In this document: positions 14,117 through 19,496 of the stretch, piece by piece | Layout of the letters: each line of letters starts with the position of its first letter | How positions within the stretch are numbered: position 1 is the first letter of the stretch | Virus record (IMG/VR): IMGVR_UViG_3300032331_002544 | Location: 1 to 43,550 of that record | Reading direction: 5' to 3' (one strand) | Length of the DNA: 43,550 nucleotides | From: a virus | Made by a program: the position numbers and the translations under genes | Notes under the pieces: generated by a model | Databases searched by the model: none | Seen by the model: the letters and a program-made list of their open reading frames with translations, nothing else | Told to the model about the DNA's origin: nothing

Positions 14117-14155
14117 GCCACCTGCCGTTCGCCCCCCGTTCGGCAGGTGGCTTTC
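14117..14155 (+). terminator. Terminator after the 13660 gene
   Basis: GCCACCTGCCG pairs perfectly with CGGCAGGTGGC (14141-14151), followed by TTTCTC. Confidence 0.75.
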
Positions 14156-14181
14156 TCGCAGCCCCGAGCTGCTGTTAGTCG

Positions 14182-14195
14182 CTTTCCGCCACCGT
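14182..14195 (+). repeat. Boundary repeat CTTTCCGCCACCGT, copy 8
   Basis: Full match, followed by CACTCCTAGACGTATAG; an AGCCCCG lies about 16 bases upstream. Confidence 0.85.
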
Positions 14196-14457
14196 CACTC
14201 CTAGACGTATAGATGCGTCTTCGTTCCAAGCCGGGGCTCCACACCTACCCCTAGCCTTTTTTATACGGCTATAACTTGTTGCTTGGCTAACTGCAACCAC
14301 TCCCCTAATCTCACCCGTGCCGAACTGAAGTAGAAGACCAGCTCGGACAGTCCAGCCTTTGCGTTTACACGTGGTTCAGACGTAATCACTTCGCTGGGCT
14401 CCGTCCGTCGGTGCGCATTGTTGGCTTGTCGGCGACTCGGAAAATTATTGGCGCAGG

Positions 14458-14486
14458 TTGCTATTGCCAGTTATAACCGATAAAGT
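14458..14486 (+). promoter_or_regulatory. Family promoter, leaderless, for the 14494 gene
   Basis: TTGCTA, 17-bp spacer ending TATAACCGA, TAAAGT, then seven bases to ATG. Confidence 0.9.
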
Positions 14487-14493
14487 TATTCCC

Positions 14494-14763
14494 ATGACAA
14501 CCACAACCATGAGACATAAATTATCCACCAATGCCCTTCAGGCAGATTCCTTCGGTTGGAATACCACCGAGTACCAACTGGATATTTGGCAGGACGACAA
14601 CGACAATAGTTTGTTCGTCCGTGTGCTGAAGGACGGTAGCCCACACGCTGCGGCGACATTCCGTGACTGCGAGACCCAGCACCATGACAGCGAGCGTTGG
14701 CTGAACGACAAGGTTGGATTCCCCAACCCGTTCGCAGGGATTCTCTCCAACCAACTTTGGTAA
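14494..14763 (+). CDS. Hypothetical protein
   Basis: 89 residues starting MTTTTMRHKL, seven bases after the -10 (leaderless). A beta-rich centre (YQLDIWQDDNDNSLFVRVLK) and a Trp-containing end. Not recognised. The same first codons (ATGACAACC) open the 9718 gene on the other strand. Confidence 0.65.
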   Translation: MTTTTMRHKLSTNALQADSFGWNTTEYQLDIWQDDNDNSLFVRVLKDGSPHAAATFRDCETQHHDSERWLNDKVGFPNPFAGILSNQLW

Positions 14764-14913
14764 TCCCAAGTCACGGCGACTGGCGCACCCCCTGCGTCGG
14801 TTGCCGAAGACTGGCGTCCCGCCTCTTTGTTTGTTTGTGTTTGCAACCACCCGTGCAGGTGCAGACTCGGCGGAGAGTTGTCAACGCGAAAGCCTGGGCT
14901 TGCATCGAGACAT

Positions 14914-14937
14914 CGCACTAAATTTCGCACTAAATTT
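14914..14937 (+). repeat. Tandem 12-bp duplication CGCACTAAATTT x2
   Basis: Two perfect adjacent copies (14914-14925, 14926-14937), 26 bp upstream of a family promoter -35 box. Possible activator site or replication slippage. Confidence 0.6.
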
Positions 14938-14963
14938 AGTACTACGAAAATTCATGCGTGAGG

Positions 14964-14992
14964 TTGTGGTTGATATTTATAGCCGATAGGAT
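14964..14992 (+). promoter_or_regulatory. Family promoter for the 15046 gene
   Basis: TTGTGG, 17-bp spacer ending TATAGCCGA, TAGGAT. Leader about 47 nt with AAGGGG. Confidence 0.85.
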
Positions 14993-15045
14993 AGTGGTCG
15001 CTATAAATTCTTAGCCAACACCTACTAGACATAAGGGGCAAGCGC

Positions 15046-15330
15046 ATGAGCAATGAAAACTACACAGATAAGCCTTTGACGTATGACGAATTGGCGACAA
15101 CGATTGGTTACAAAATGATGACCGTTATTGGTCTTATGAGAAATCTCGGTCTGACAACCCTCCCGCATTTTGTGAAGTCCTACTTTGACCCAAGTCAAAC
15201 AGATGACCATGTACTGCGTGATTTTGAGCGATGGATGAAGTGGTCTATGGCACCAAAAAATGCCGATGAACGAGAACACCTATACCCGACTGATTTTGTA
15301 GAGATATGTCAGAAAGTCCTCACAAAGTAG
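15046..15330 (+). CDS. Hypothetical protein with possible helix-turn-helix
   Basis: 94 residues. TYDELATTIGYKMMTVIGLM followed by RNLGL resembles a helix-turn-helix for small DNA-binding proteins. The second half is Trp- and charge-rich (FERWMKWSMAPKNADERE). AAGGGGC precedes the ATG. DNA binding is inferred from pattern only. Confidence 0.6.
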   Translation: MSNENYTDKPLTYDELATTIGYKMMTVIGLMRNLGLTTLPHFVKSYFDPSQTDDHVLRDFERWMKWSMAPKNADEREHLYPTDFVEICQKVLTK

Positions 15331-15374
15331 CACCGGGGCTTGAAGCCAGCCCAACCAAAAAGTTTTGAGCGAGG

Positions 15375-15403
15375 TTGTGATTGTCGGTTATAGCCGATAA
15401 AGT
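15375..15403 (+). promoter_or_regulatory. Family promoter for the 15428 operon
   Basis: TTGTGA, 17-bp spacer ending TATAGCCGA, TAAAGT. Leader about 18 nt with GGAAGGA. Confidence 0.9.
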
Positions 15404-15427
15404 GGAAGCAACCTACGGAAGGAAAAT

Positions 15428-15775
15428 ATGAAAGTCATGTTCGGAAAGTCCTCGCACCACATTGCGACACTTGAGCGAGAAGGTCGTTCGTGTGATGGCG
15501 GTGTAATCCTCAGCCAAATTGGTAAAATGACAGTTCTCGGAGTTTGTGGTGGCAGAGTCATCGCACTCAAAGACAGCGAAGGCAGTCATGTCGGAGTTGC
15601 GTTGTTCGTAACCAACTCACGCCGTATTGAGGTTGTTCTCAACTTCATGGACGTTTACGACATACGCCGTATCCGCACAGACAAGGAAGGCAACGAAGTC
15701 GTTGAGGCAGAGTTCCCAATGGTCTATTGTGACGAACTAGAGAGTGCCGTATGGAAAGCGAGTTGCTGGGAATGA
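15428..15775 (+). CDS. Hypothetical beta-rich protein
   Basis: 115 residues. Alternating strands (VLGVCGGRVIALKDSEG, VGVALFVTNSRRIEVVLNF). No known motif. First gene of a compact operon 15428-16509 in which successive genes overlap or nearly touch; it ends in ATGA with the next gene. Confidence 0.65.
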   Translation: MKVMFGKSSHHIATLEREGRSCDGGVILSQIGKMTVLGVCGGRVIALKDSEGSHVGVALFVTNSRRIEVVLNFMDVYDIRRIRTDKEGNEVVEAEFPMVYCDELESAVWKASCWE

Positions 15776-15954
15776 CCCTCAAATTAGTTCCACCCGTCTA
15801 CGAGTGGCAGACATGGCGAGCAGGCTACGAACCAAGCGACGAGCAACTCGGGGCTATGGCTGAAGACGAGTACGAAGCCTACGCCCGTTGCGTAATCTAC
15901 CCGAAGGCAGAATTATCTAAGAGAAGCCACCCAACTTACAAAGGAGAGAGATGA
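15772..15954 (+). CDS. Hypothetical small protein
   Basis: 60 residues from the ATGA overlap; an ATG at 15751 adds seven residues. Trp/Tyr-rich and acidic in the centre (YEPSDEQLGAMAEDEYEAYA). Its 3' end carries the GGAGAG ribosome site of the next gene. Not recognised. Confidence 0.6.
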   Translation: MTLKLVPPVYEWQTWRAGYEPSDEQLGAMAEDEYEAYARCVIYPKAELSKRSHPTYKGER

Positions 15955-16241
15955 TGGAAACTCAGGAGCCCCGACTTACCCGTGAGGTGATCCACGAGGC
16001 ACTCGTTGCTATGGATGAAAGCGCATTGCTTATGGACGGGTTTGATGAAGCCTTTATCGGCTGGTCACGCAGGGGGAATGAGCCATTGCTCGCTGTCTAC
16101 TCTTACGACAAAATGATTGATGTTTGTGTTGATCGTGATGGCATGGAGTACGAGGAAGCGGTTGAATATATTGACTTCAACTGCGTAGGTGCTTGGATGG
16201 GAGAACGCACACCTATTATCGTTATGCCTTTGATGGACTAG
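15951..16241 (+). CDS. Conserved phage protein of unknown function
   Basis: 96 residues. DEAFIGWSRRGNEPLLAVYS, then DKMIDVCVDRDGMEYEEAVE and FNCVGAWMGERTPIIV follow a pattern that recurs in phages of very different hosts (DG...EAVEYIDFN...GAW.G..TP). No biochemical function is known to me. GGAGAG lies directly upstream of two adjacent ATG codons. Confidence 0.8.
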   Translation: MMETQEPRLTREVIHEALVAMDESALLMDGFDEAFIGWSRRGNEPLLAVYSYDKMIDVCVDRDGMEYEEAVEYIDFNCVGAWMGERTPIIVMPLMD

Positions 16242-16266
16242 ACTTGTAATAGACAAGGAGTCCAGA

Positions 16267-16509
16267 ATGAACCCAGAGAAGCAAGCCGGGGCTAATGGGA
16301 TGCCGTACACGTACACAGATTTCCTAGCCGATGTTCAACAAGCCCACTCAACAATGCAGGGTCATTGGCGTTATGGACAGTGTTACTTCAACACGCTGCG
16401 CTCCAAGCGTCCCGCTTTAGCTGAAGAGCTCAGGGGTTCATCCCTTGATCCGTTTCATCGAGACGAAGTAGATCAGTTGACCCATAACTGGGCGAGAGAG
16501 AATTGGTAA
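16267..16509 (+). CDS. Hypothetical protein
   Basis: 80 residues. YTDFLADVQQAHSTMQGHWR, then YGQCYFNTLRSKRPALAEEL resembles a short helical family (RxGQxYFNxLxxxRPxLAxxL) seen in actinophages; role unknown. AAGGAG precedes the ATG. Last gene of the 15428 operon, followed by boundary repeat copy 9. Confidence 0.7.
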   Translation: MNPEKQAGANGMPYTYTDFLADVQQAHSTMQGHWRYGQCYFNTLRSKRPALAEELRGSSLDPFHRDEVDQLTHNWARENW

Positions 16510-16521
16510 TAACAGTTCGTC

Positions 16522-16535
16522 CTTTCCGCCACCGT
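16522..16535 (+). repeat. Boundary repeat CTTTCCGCCACCGT, copy 9
   Basis: Full match; followed by GAGTCCTAGATGATAAG, the same sub-type as copies 7 and 8. Confidence 0.85.
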
Positions 16536-16654
16536 GAGTCCTAGATGATAAGCGTGTTGTCCCCTTTGGGGCGGGACTGTCCTGCTACGTTCGAACGGCT
16601 GATCTGATCTGATCGGGTTGGATATACCTGATCGTATATATTTTCGAGATCAGG

Positions 16655-16683
16655 TTGTCATTGTGGCCTATAACCGATAAACT
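16655..16683 (+). promoter_or_regulatory. Family promoter, leaderless, for the 16691 gene
   Basis: TTGTCA, 17-bp spacer ending TATAACCGA, TAAACT, then seven bases to ATG. Confidence 0.9.
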
Positions 16684-16690
16684 GATCTGT

Positions 16691-16942
16691 ATGACACCTA
16701 TAACCACGCTACCAATACTGCCCACGCACCCAAGCGATACCGAACTCGCCCAAATACTTTGGGAAGAGTACTTCGCACCGACCACGACACCTGCAAAGGC
16801 AATCGCAACTATGTTTGACGATCTCGCAGAAAAACGATTTCTGTATGACGAACTCCGAACGACAGAGTCAGAGATCCTCGCTCACATAATCGCCTTCGCT
16901 AAACAGACGCACGATCTAGGCGTACTGCACCAAGTGTTGTAG
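16691..16942 (+). CDS. Hypothetical helical protein
   Basis: 83 residues starting MTPITTLPIL; leaderless start seven bases after the -10. Helical second half (AIATMFDDLAEKRFLYDELR, ILAHIIAFAKQ). Not recognised. Followed by a GC-rich hairpin. Confidence 0.65.
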   Translation: MTPITTLPILPTHPSDTELAQILWEEYFAPTTTPAKAIATMFDDLAEKRFLYDELRTTESEILAHIIAFAKQTHDLGVLHQVL

Positions 16943-16950
16943 CCCAAAGA

Positions 16951-16977
16951 CGGTTGGCACGCCCCCCGTGCTGGCCG
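16951..16977 (+). terminator. GC-rich hairpin between convergent genes
   Basis: GCACG pairs with CGTGC across CCCCC, flanked by further CGG/CCG pairing. It lies between the ends of 16691 (+) and 16993 (-). No T run. Confidence 0.45.
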
Positions 16978-16992
16978 TCGCTGGCCGTCCCG

Positions 16993-17208
16993 TTATTGCT
17001 CTTCCAGAGGATAAACGATCATGAGGTCTGGTTTGCGAGCCGTGTCATCTTGCTCACCACCGCCCTGAATTGCTCTGAGTGAAAAGCTGGGCTTCAGCGC
17101 CGCAGCGATTTCTTCGTTTGCTTGCTCAACCTGTGCTATTTGTTCATGGACTTCATCCAACATCACCTGCAACTTTTTTACTTTGCGTTGAAAGAGTTCA
17201 TTTTCCAT
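16993..17208 (-). CDS. Coiled-coil protein, lone leftward gene
   Basis: 71 residues from ATG 17208. A Glu/Gln-rich coiled coil (LFQRKVKKLQVMLDEVHEQI, then AQVEQANEEIAAAL) and a polar tail. A -10-like TATTCT lies five bases upstream of the ATG, so it may be leaderless. It is a single leftward gene in a rightward block, divergent from 17317. Unknown role. Confidence 0.6.
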   Translation of the reverse strand: MENELFQRKVKKLQVMLDEVHEQIAQVEQANEEIAAALKPSFSLRAIQGGGEQDDTARKPDLMIVYPLEEQ

Positions 17209-17281
17209 TGGCGAGAATATAGCACGTTCCGCCGCTGCATCCGTGGCCCCGGGTTTTCGGCAGGAATTATTTTGTGCGAGG

Positions 17282-17310
17282 TTGTGGTTGCTGGTTATAG
17301 TAGATAGAGT
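17282..17310 (+). promoter_or_regulatory. Family promoter, leaderless, for the 17317 operon
   Basis: TTGTGG, 17-bp spacer ending TATAGTAGA (diverged from TATAACCGA), TAGAGT, then six bases to ATG. Confidence 0.8.
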
Positions 17311-17316
17311 GAACTC

Positions 17317-17415
17317 ATGAACGAAACAATCATGTACATAGAGGGACTTTTCCTCGGAGTAATTCACGGAATACTTATTGGCTTAATGCTCGGACGAAAG
17401 AGTAAAAAGAAATGA
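17317..17415 (+). CDS. 32-residue membrane peptide
   Basis: A short frame starting six bases after a family -10 and ending in ATGA with the LysM gene. A hydrophobic segment (YIEGLFLGVIHGILIGLML) is followed by a basic tail GRKSKKK, predicting one membrane helix with a cytoplasmic C-terminus. The promoter distance is strong support for translation. It could be a small membrane regulator or lysis-related peptide; not recognised. Confidence 0.65.
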   Translation: MNETIMYIEGLFLGVIHGILIGLMLGRKSKKK

Positions 17416-17741
17416 ACGAAAATGCCTACAGAGTTGTCAAGGGCGCAGTCATGTGCTTCGCCGTCACGATCGTTGGTCTCTTTTGTTTGAGGGTTATCAA
17501 CGAGCAGAGCCGACAAGCCAATGAGTTCTTTTGCAACGGTTCGCCAGTTCAGGTGAAAGAGGGGGACACCCTTTACTGGATTGCCCGTGAGCAATGCGAT
17601 GGGAATATCATGAATGTCGTAGATAAGTTGGTCGCAGTTTACGGGACTAATCTGAACGTCGGCGACACGATTTACCTGCCCACTCACCCCAAGTGCAAGT
17701 TCCGTTTGACCGATGGTGGTCAGCCAGTAGACGGTTGCTAA
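17412..17741 (+). CDS. Membrane-anchored LysM-domain protein
   Basis: 109 residues. An N-terminal membrane segment (AVMCFAVTIVGLFCLRVI, about residues 13-30) is followed by a LysM-like domain: VQVKEGDTLYWIAREQCDG, then VYGTNLNVGDTIYLP. LysM binds N-acetylglucosamine-containing cell wall polymers, so the protein should sit in the membrane with LysM facing the wall. Two Cys pairs could form disulfides. Its start overlaps the membrane peptide gene, suggesting the two act together at the envelope. Confidence 0.8.
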   Translation: MNENAYRVVKGAVMCFAVTIVGLFCLRVINEQSRQANEFFCNGSPVQVKEGDTLYWIAREQCDGNIMNVVDKLVAVYGTNLNVGDTIYLPTHPKCKFRLTDGGQPVDGC

Positions 17742-18115
17742 TGTCAGCAGTCATTGTTGGTGTAGAGGACGAACTCGGATACATCTGCGACGCGTGCGGG
17801 TCACCAGCCCCGACTCAAGGTTGGCACGTTCCATACGAGACCCTTGGTTACTACGATGGATTCACAGACAACCTAGAAGCACTCATGTCGGACGAGGATC
17901 ATAAGTATTGGTTCTTGTGTCATGACTGCATTGTCAAGTTCCTCACACTTTTCCCCCGACTTGGTTCTTTCTTTCCTCGGGGACAGCACCCGTGCGACGG
18001 CGATGCCCCGTGTTGTGATTGGGCTTGGCGTTCACACGAAGGTGTAACACAGGTCGCTGGAGATGACGGTGGGTGGGTTCCGATGCCAAAAAGCATTGAC
18101 GACTTCTTGTTCTGA
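17741..18115 (+). CDS. Hypothetical zinc-binding protein
   Basis: 124 residues from the ATG overlapping the LysM stop by one base. Cys pairs YICDACGS (near 20) and LCHDC (near 69), with a further C..CC cluster (CDGDAPCC), indicate one or two zinc sites. No recognised family. Co-transcribed with the LysM gene. Confidence 0.7.
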   Translation: MSAVIVGVEDELGYICDACGSPAPTQGWHVPYETLGYYDGFTDNLEALMSDEDHKYWFLCHDCIVKFLTLFPRLGSFFPRGQHPCDGDAPCCDWAWRSHEGVTQVAGDDGGWVPMPKSIDDFLF

Positions 18116-18170
18116 AGAGGAGACATCGGCGGGGCTGCACAGCTTGCCGGCCCTCCAGATATAATTAGAT

Positions 18171-18326
18171 ATGCCGAAAACAGTGTGCTGTCATTCCAGA
18201 CCTCGCTGTCACGATTGTGTAGAGAAGGTTGAAACAAAGTCCTTCGTCCGCTGGGTTCTTGACTTGTTACGTCGAGCTGCCAGATCCGATGCCCCGCAAG
18301 AAGACAAGCTGGGTGACAAACAGTAG
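18171..18326 (+). CDS. 51-residue Cys/His-containing protein
   Basis: Starts five bases after a perfect TATAAT -10 (no Shine-Dalgarno). The N-terminus VCCHSRPRCHDC could bind zinc; the rest is a basic helix (FVRWVLDLLRRAARSD). The end of the frame lies in the first of two direct repeats. Supported by the promoter distance and sensible composition; not recognised. Confidence 0.5.
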   Translation: MPKTVCCHSRPRCHDCVEKVETKSFVRWVLDLLRRAARSDAPQEDKLGDKQ

Positions 18327-18356
18327 CGTTTGAGATGGACAAACAGTAGTGTTTGA
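18315..18356 (+). repeat. Direct repeat GACAAACAGTAGYGTTTGA x2
   Basis: 19-bp copies at 18315-18333 and 18338-18356, differing at one base, just before a family promoter. Each contains an in-frame TAG. Confidence 0.7.
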
Positions 18357-18367
18357 TACGAGGCAGG

Positions 18368-18396
18368 TTGTGATTGACCTCTATAACCGATAGAGT
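18368..18396 (+). promoter_or_regulatory. Family promoter for the 18421 gene
   Basis: TTGTGA, 17-bp spacer ending TATAACCGA, TAGAGT. Leader about 18 nt with AAGGGGG. Confidence 0.9.
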
Positions 18397-18420
18397 GGTA
18401 TCAACCAAGAAGGGGGAACC

Positions 18421-18588
18421 GTGCCAAAACAAAAAGCACCAGCAGTTGATTTGACCGAAGAGCAATATGCAGAGGTCATCAAGTGGGCTGACAAGTTCGG
18501 TCTAAAACAAACATACATGGCGTCCAGAGGTGGGATGCAAATCATGGGTGTTGTGTACCGCAAGCCAGCATTTGACTTGAGCAAATAA
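18421..18588 (+). CDS. 55-residue hypothetical protein
   Basis: GTG start eight bases after AAGGGGG. Sequence begins PKQKAPAVDLTEEQYAEVIK and ends in a GGMQIMGVVYRKP turn. A mixed helix-strand mini-protein, not recognised. Own promoter and a downstream hairpin (18592-18610, AACCAGA/TCTGGTT). Confidence 0.65.
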   Translation: MPKQKAPAVDLTEEQYAEVIKWADKFGLKQTYMASRGGMQIMGVVYRKPAFDLSK

Positions 18589-18591
18589 AAG

Positions 18592-18610
18592 AACCAGAGT
18601 TATTCTGGTT
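18592..18610 (+). terminator. Hairpin after the 18421 gene
   Basis: AACCAGA, GTTAT loop, TCTGGTT: a perfect 7-bp stem without a T run. Confidence 0.45.
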
Positions 18611-18646
18611 GCTTGCCGTCCCGCTTTAAAGCTTGTTGGCAAAGTC

Positions 18647-18660
18647 CTTTCCGCCACCGT
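18647..18660 (+). repeat. Boundary repeat CTTTCCGCCACCGT, copy 10 (last)
   Basis: Full match, followed by TACTAATAGCAGAATACG. No copy is found after this point. Confidence 0.85.
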
Positions 18661-18787
18661 TACTAATAGCAGAATACGTTTGTGCTGCGTCCCAACCGGG
18701 GCTACCAGTCTTCAGGGGGGGTGGAGAAAAAACGAATTGTAACTTTTGTGTGACTTTGTTGCAATTGTGTAACTTTTATAATGAAGG

Positions 18788-18816
18788 TTGCTATTGAGGG
18801 TAATAACCGATAAATT
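18788..18816 (+). promoter_or_regulatory. Family promoter, leaderless, for the WhiB gene at 18823
   Basis: TTGCTA, 17-bp spacer ending AATAACCGA, TAAATT, then six bases to ATG. Confidence 0.9.
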
Positions 18817-18822
18817 GAAGTT

Positions 18823-19122
18823 ATGGAACTACGACCTACTATGGAAACCAACCCGACAAACGTATTGCGTGACAGTGATTTCAAGTGGCAAGACGAAGCG
18901 AAGTGCGTGGGAATGGATACAAACATCTTTTTCTACGACAGAGGCGCTCACGCCCAAGTAGAACGGGCTCGCAAGATTTGTGGGAACTGCCCAGTCGCAA
19001 ATGACTGCCTAGAGTTCGCCCTCACCAACCATATTGAGCACGGTCTATGGGGCGGTAAGTCAAACCGTGAACGCAGGAGTATTTTACAAGTCAGAGCCCG
19101 AAGCCGAAAGGTTGCGGTGTGA
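18823..19122 (+). CDS. WhiB-like transcription factor (second)
   Basis: 99 residues. Cluster Cys at 28, 53, 56 and 62 (CxxCx5C), GLWGG at 74-78 and a basic C-terminus (KSNRERRSILQVRARSRK). Leaderless start six bases after the -10, so this regulator is itself driven by the family promoter and could be part of the control loop. Its stop overlaps the start of a 22-codon frame (TGATG). Confidence 0.9.
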   Translation: MELRPTMETNPTNVLRDSDFKWQDEAKCVGMDTNIFFYDRGAHAQVERARKICGNCPVANDCLEFALTNHIEHGLWGGKSNRERRSILQVRARSRKVAV

Positions 19123-19190
19123 TGGCGACGGGGTGGCCCCGGTTTGTGCTCAGGTTTTTCCTACGATACGGGAAGGGGATAATCAAATGA
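19122..19190 (+). CDS. 22-residue coupled micropeptide
   Basis: ATG overlaps the WhiB stop (TGATG) and the stop overlaps the next ATG (ATGA). The peptide is basic with hydrophobics (PRFVLRFFLRYGKG). The double overlap is the only evidence that it is translated; it may only serve to couple WhiB and the next gene. It includes a GGCCCCG site. Confidence 0.4.
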   Translation: MATGWPRFVLRFFLRYGKGIIK

Positions 19191-19264
19191 ACAAGCGATT
19201 GGTGTTCGCCATTTTAGTTAGTTGTTTTGCGTTGGTGTATTTTTTTCAGAACTCACTGTTCTGA
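19187..19264 (+). CDS. 25-residue membrane peptide
   Basis: AAGGGGA precedes the ATG at a good distance. NKR at the start is followed by an 18-residue hydrophobic helix (LVFAILVSCFALVYFF), predicting a single membrane span. Downstream of WhiB in the same transcript. Its 3' end overlaps the end of the leftward 19218 gene by 47 nt. Not recognised. Confidence 0.5.
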   Translation: MNKRLVFAILVSCFALVYFFQNSLF

Positions 19265-19496
19265 CGTCACGGTAAAACGAGTTCAGTAATTCGTTCACGC
19301 TCGGCGTTTGGTCTCCAATAACACCTTGAAGTTCCTTGATGCTCTTCAGAAGGGTCGGCGCAGCCCCGGCATTGTTTGCGTTCTCGTGCTCAATTTCAAG
19401 GACACGGCGCTCCATTGCACGCAAGCGTCTATCAAAGCCGTCAAATTTATGGTTCAACGCTTCAATGCGCTGTAGTATTTGGTTCTCGTCTTCCAT
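19218..19496 (-). CDS. Coiled-coil protein divergent from the SNF2 helicase
   Basis: 92 residues from ATG 19496. A heptad-rich helix (QILQRIEALNHKFDGFDRRL, then RAMERRVLEIEHEN) and a polar end. Its ATG is back-to-back with the helicase ATG in CATATG. A -10-like TATAGT lies six bases upstream, inside the helicase gene, so it may be leaderless. Unknown role; the arrangement suggests a functional link to the helicase. Confidence 0.6.
   Translation of the reverse strand: MEDENQILQRIEALNHKFDGFDRRLRAMERRVLEIEHENANNAGAAPTLLKSIKELQGVIGDQTPSVNELLNSFYRDVRTVSSEKNTPTQNN

Larger units (their letters stand above)
14101..14493. other. 393-bp intergenic region
   Basis: No gene seen. It contains a terminator (14117-14155), AGCCCCG at 14159, boundary repeat copy 8 (14182-14195), CGGGGCT at 14231, about 220 bp without recognised structure, and a leaderless promoter at 14458-14486. 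Confidence 0.6.
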
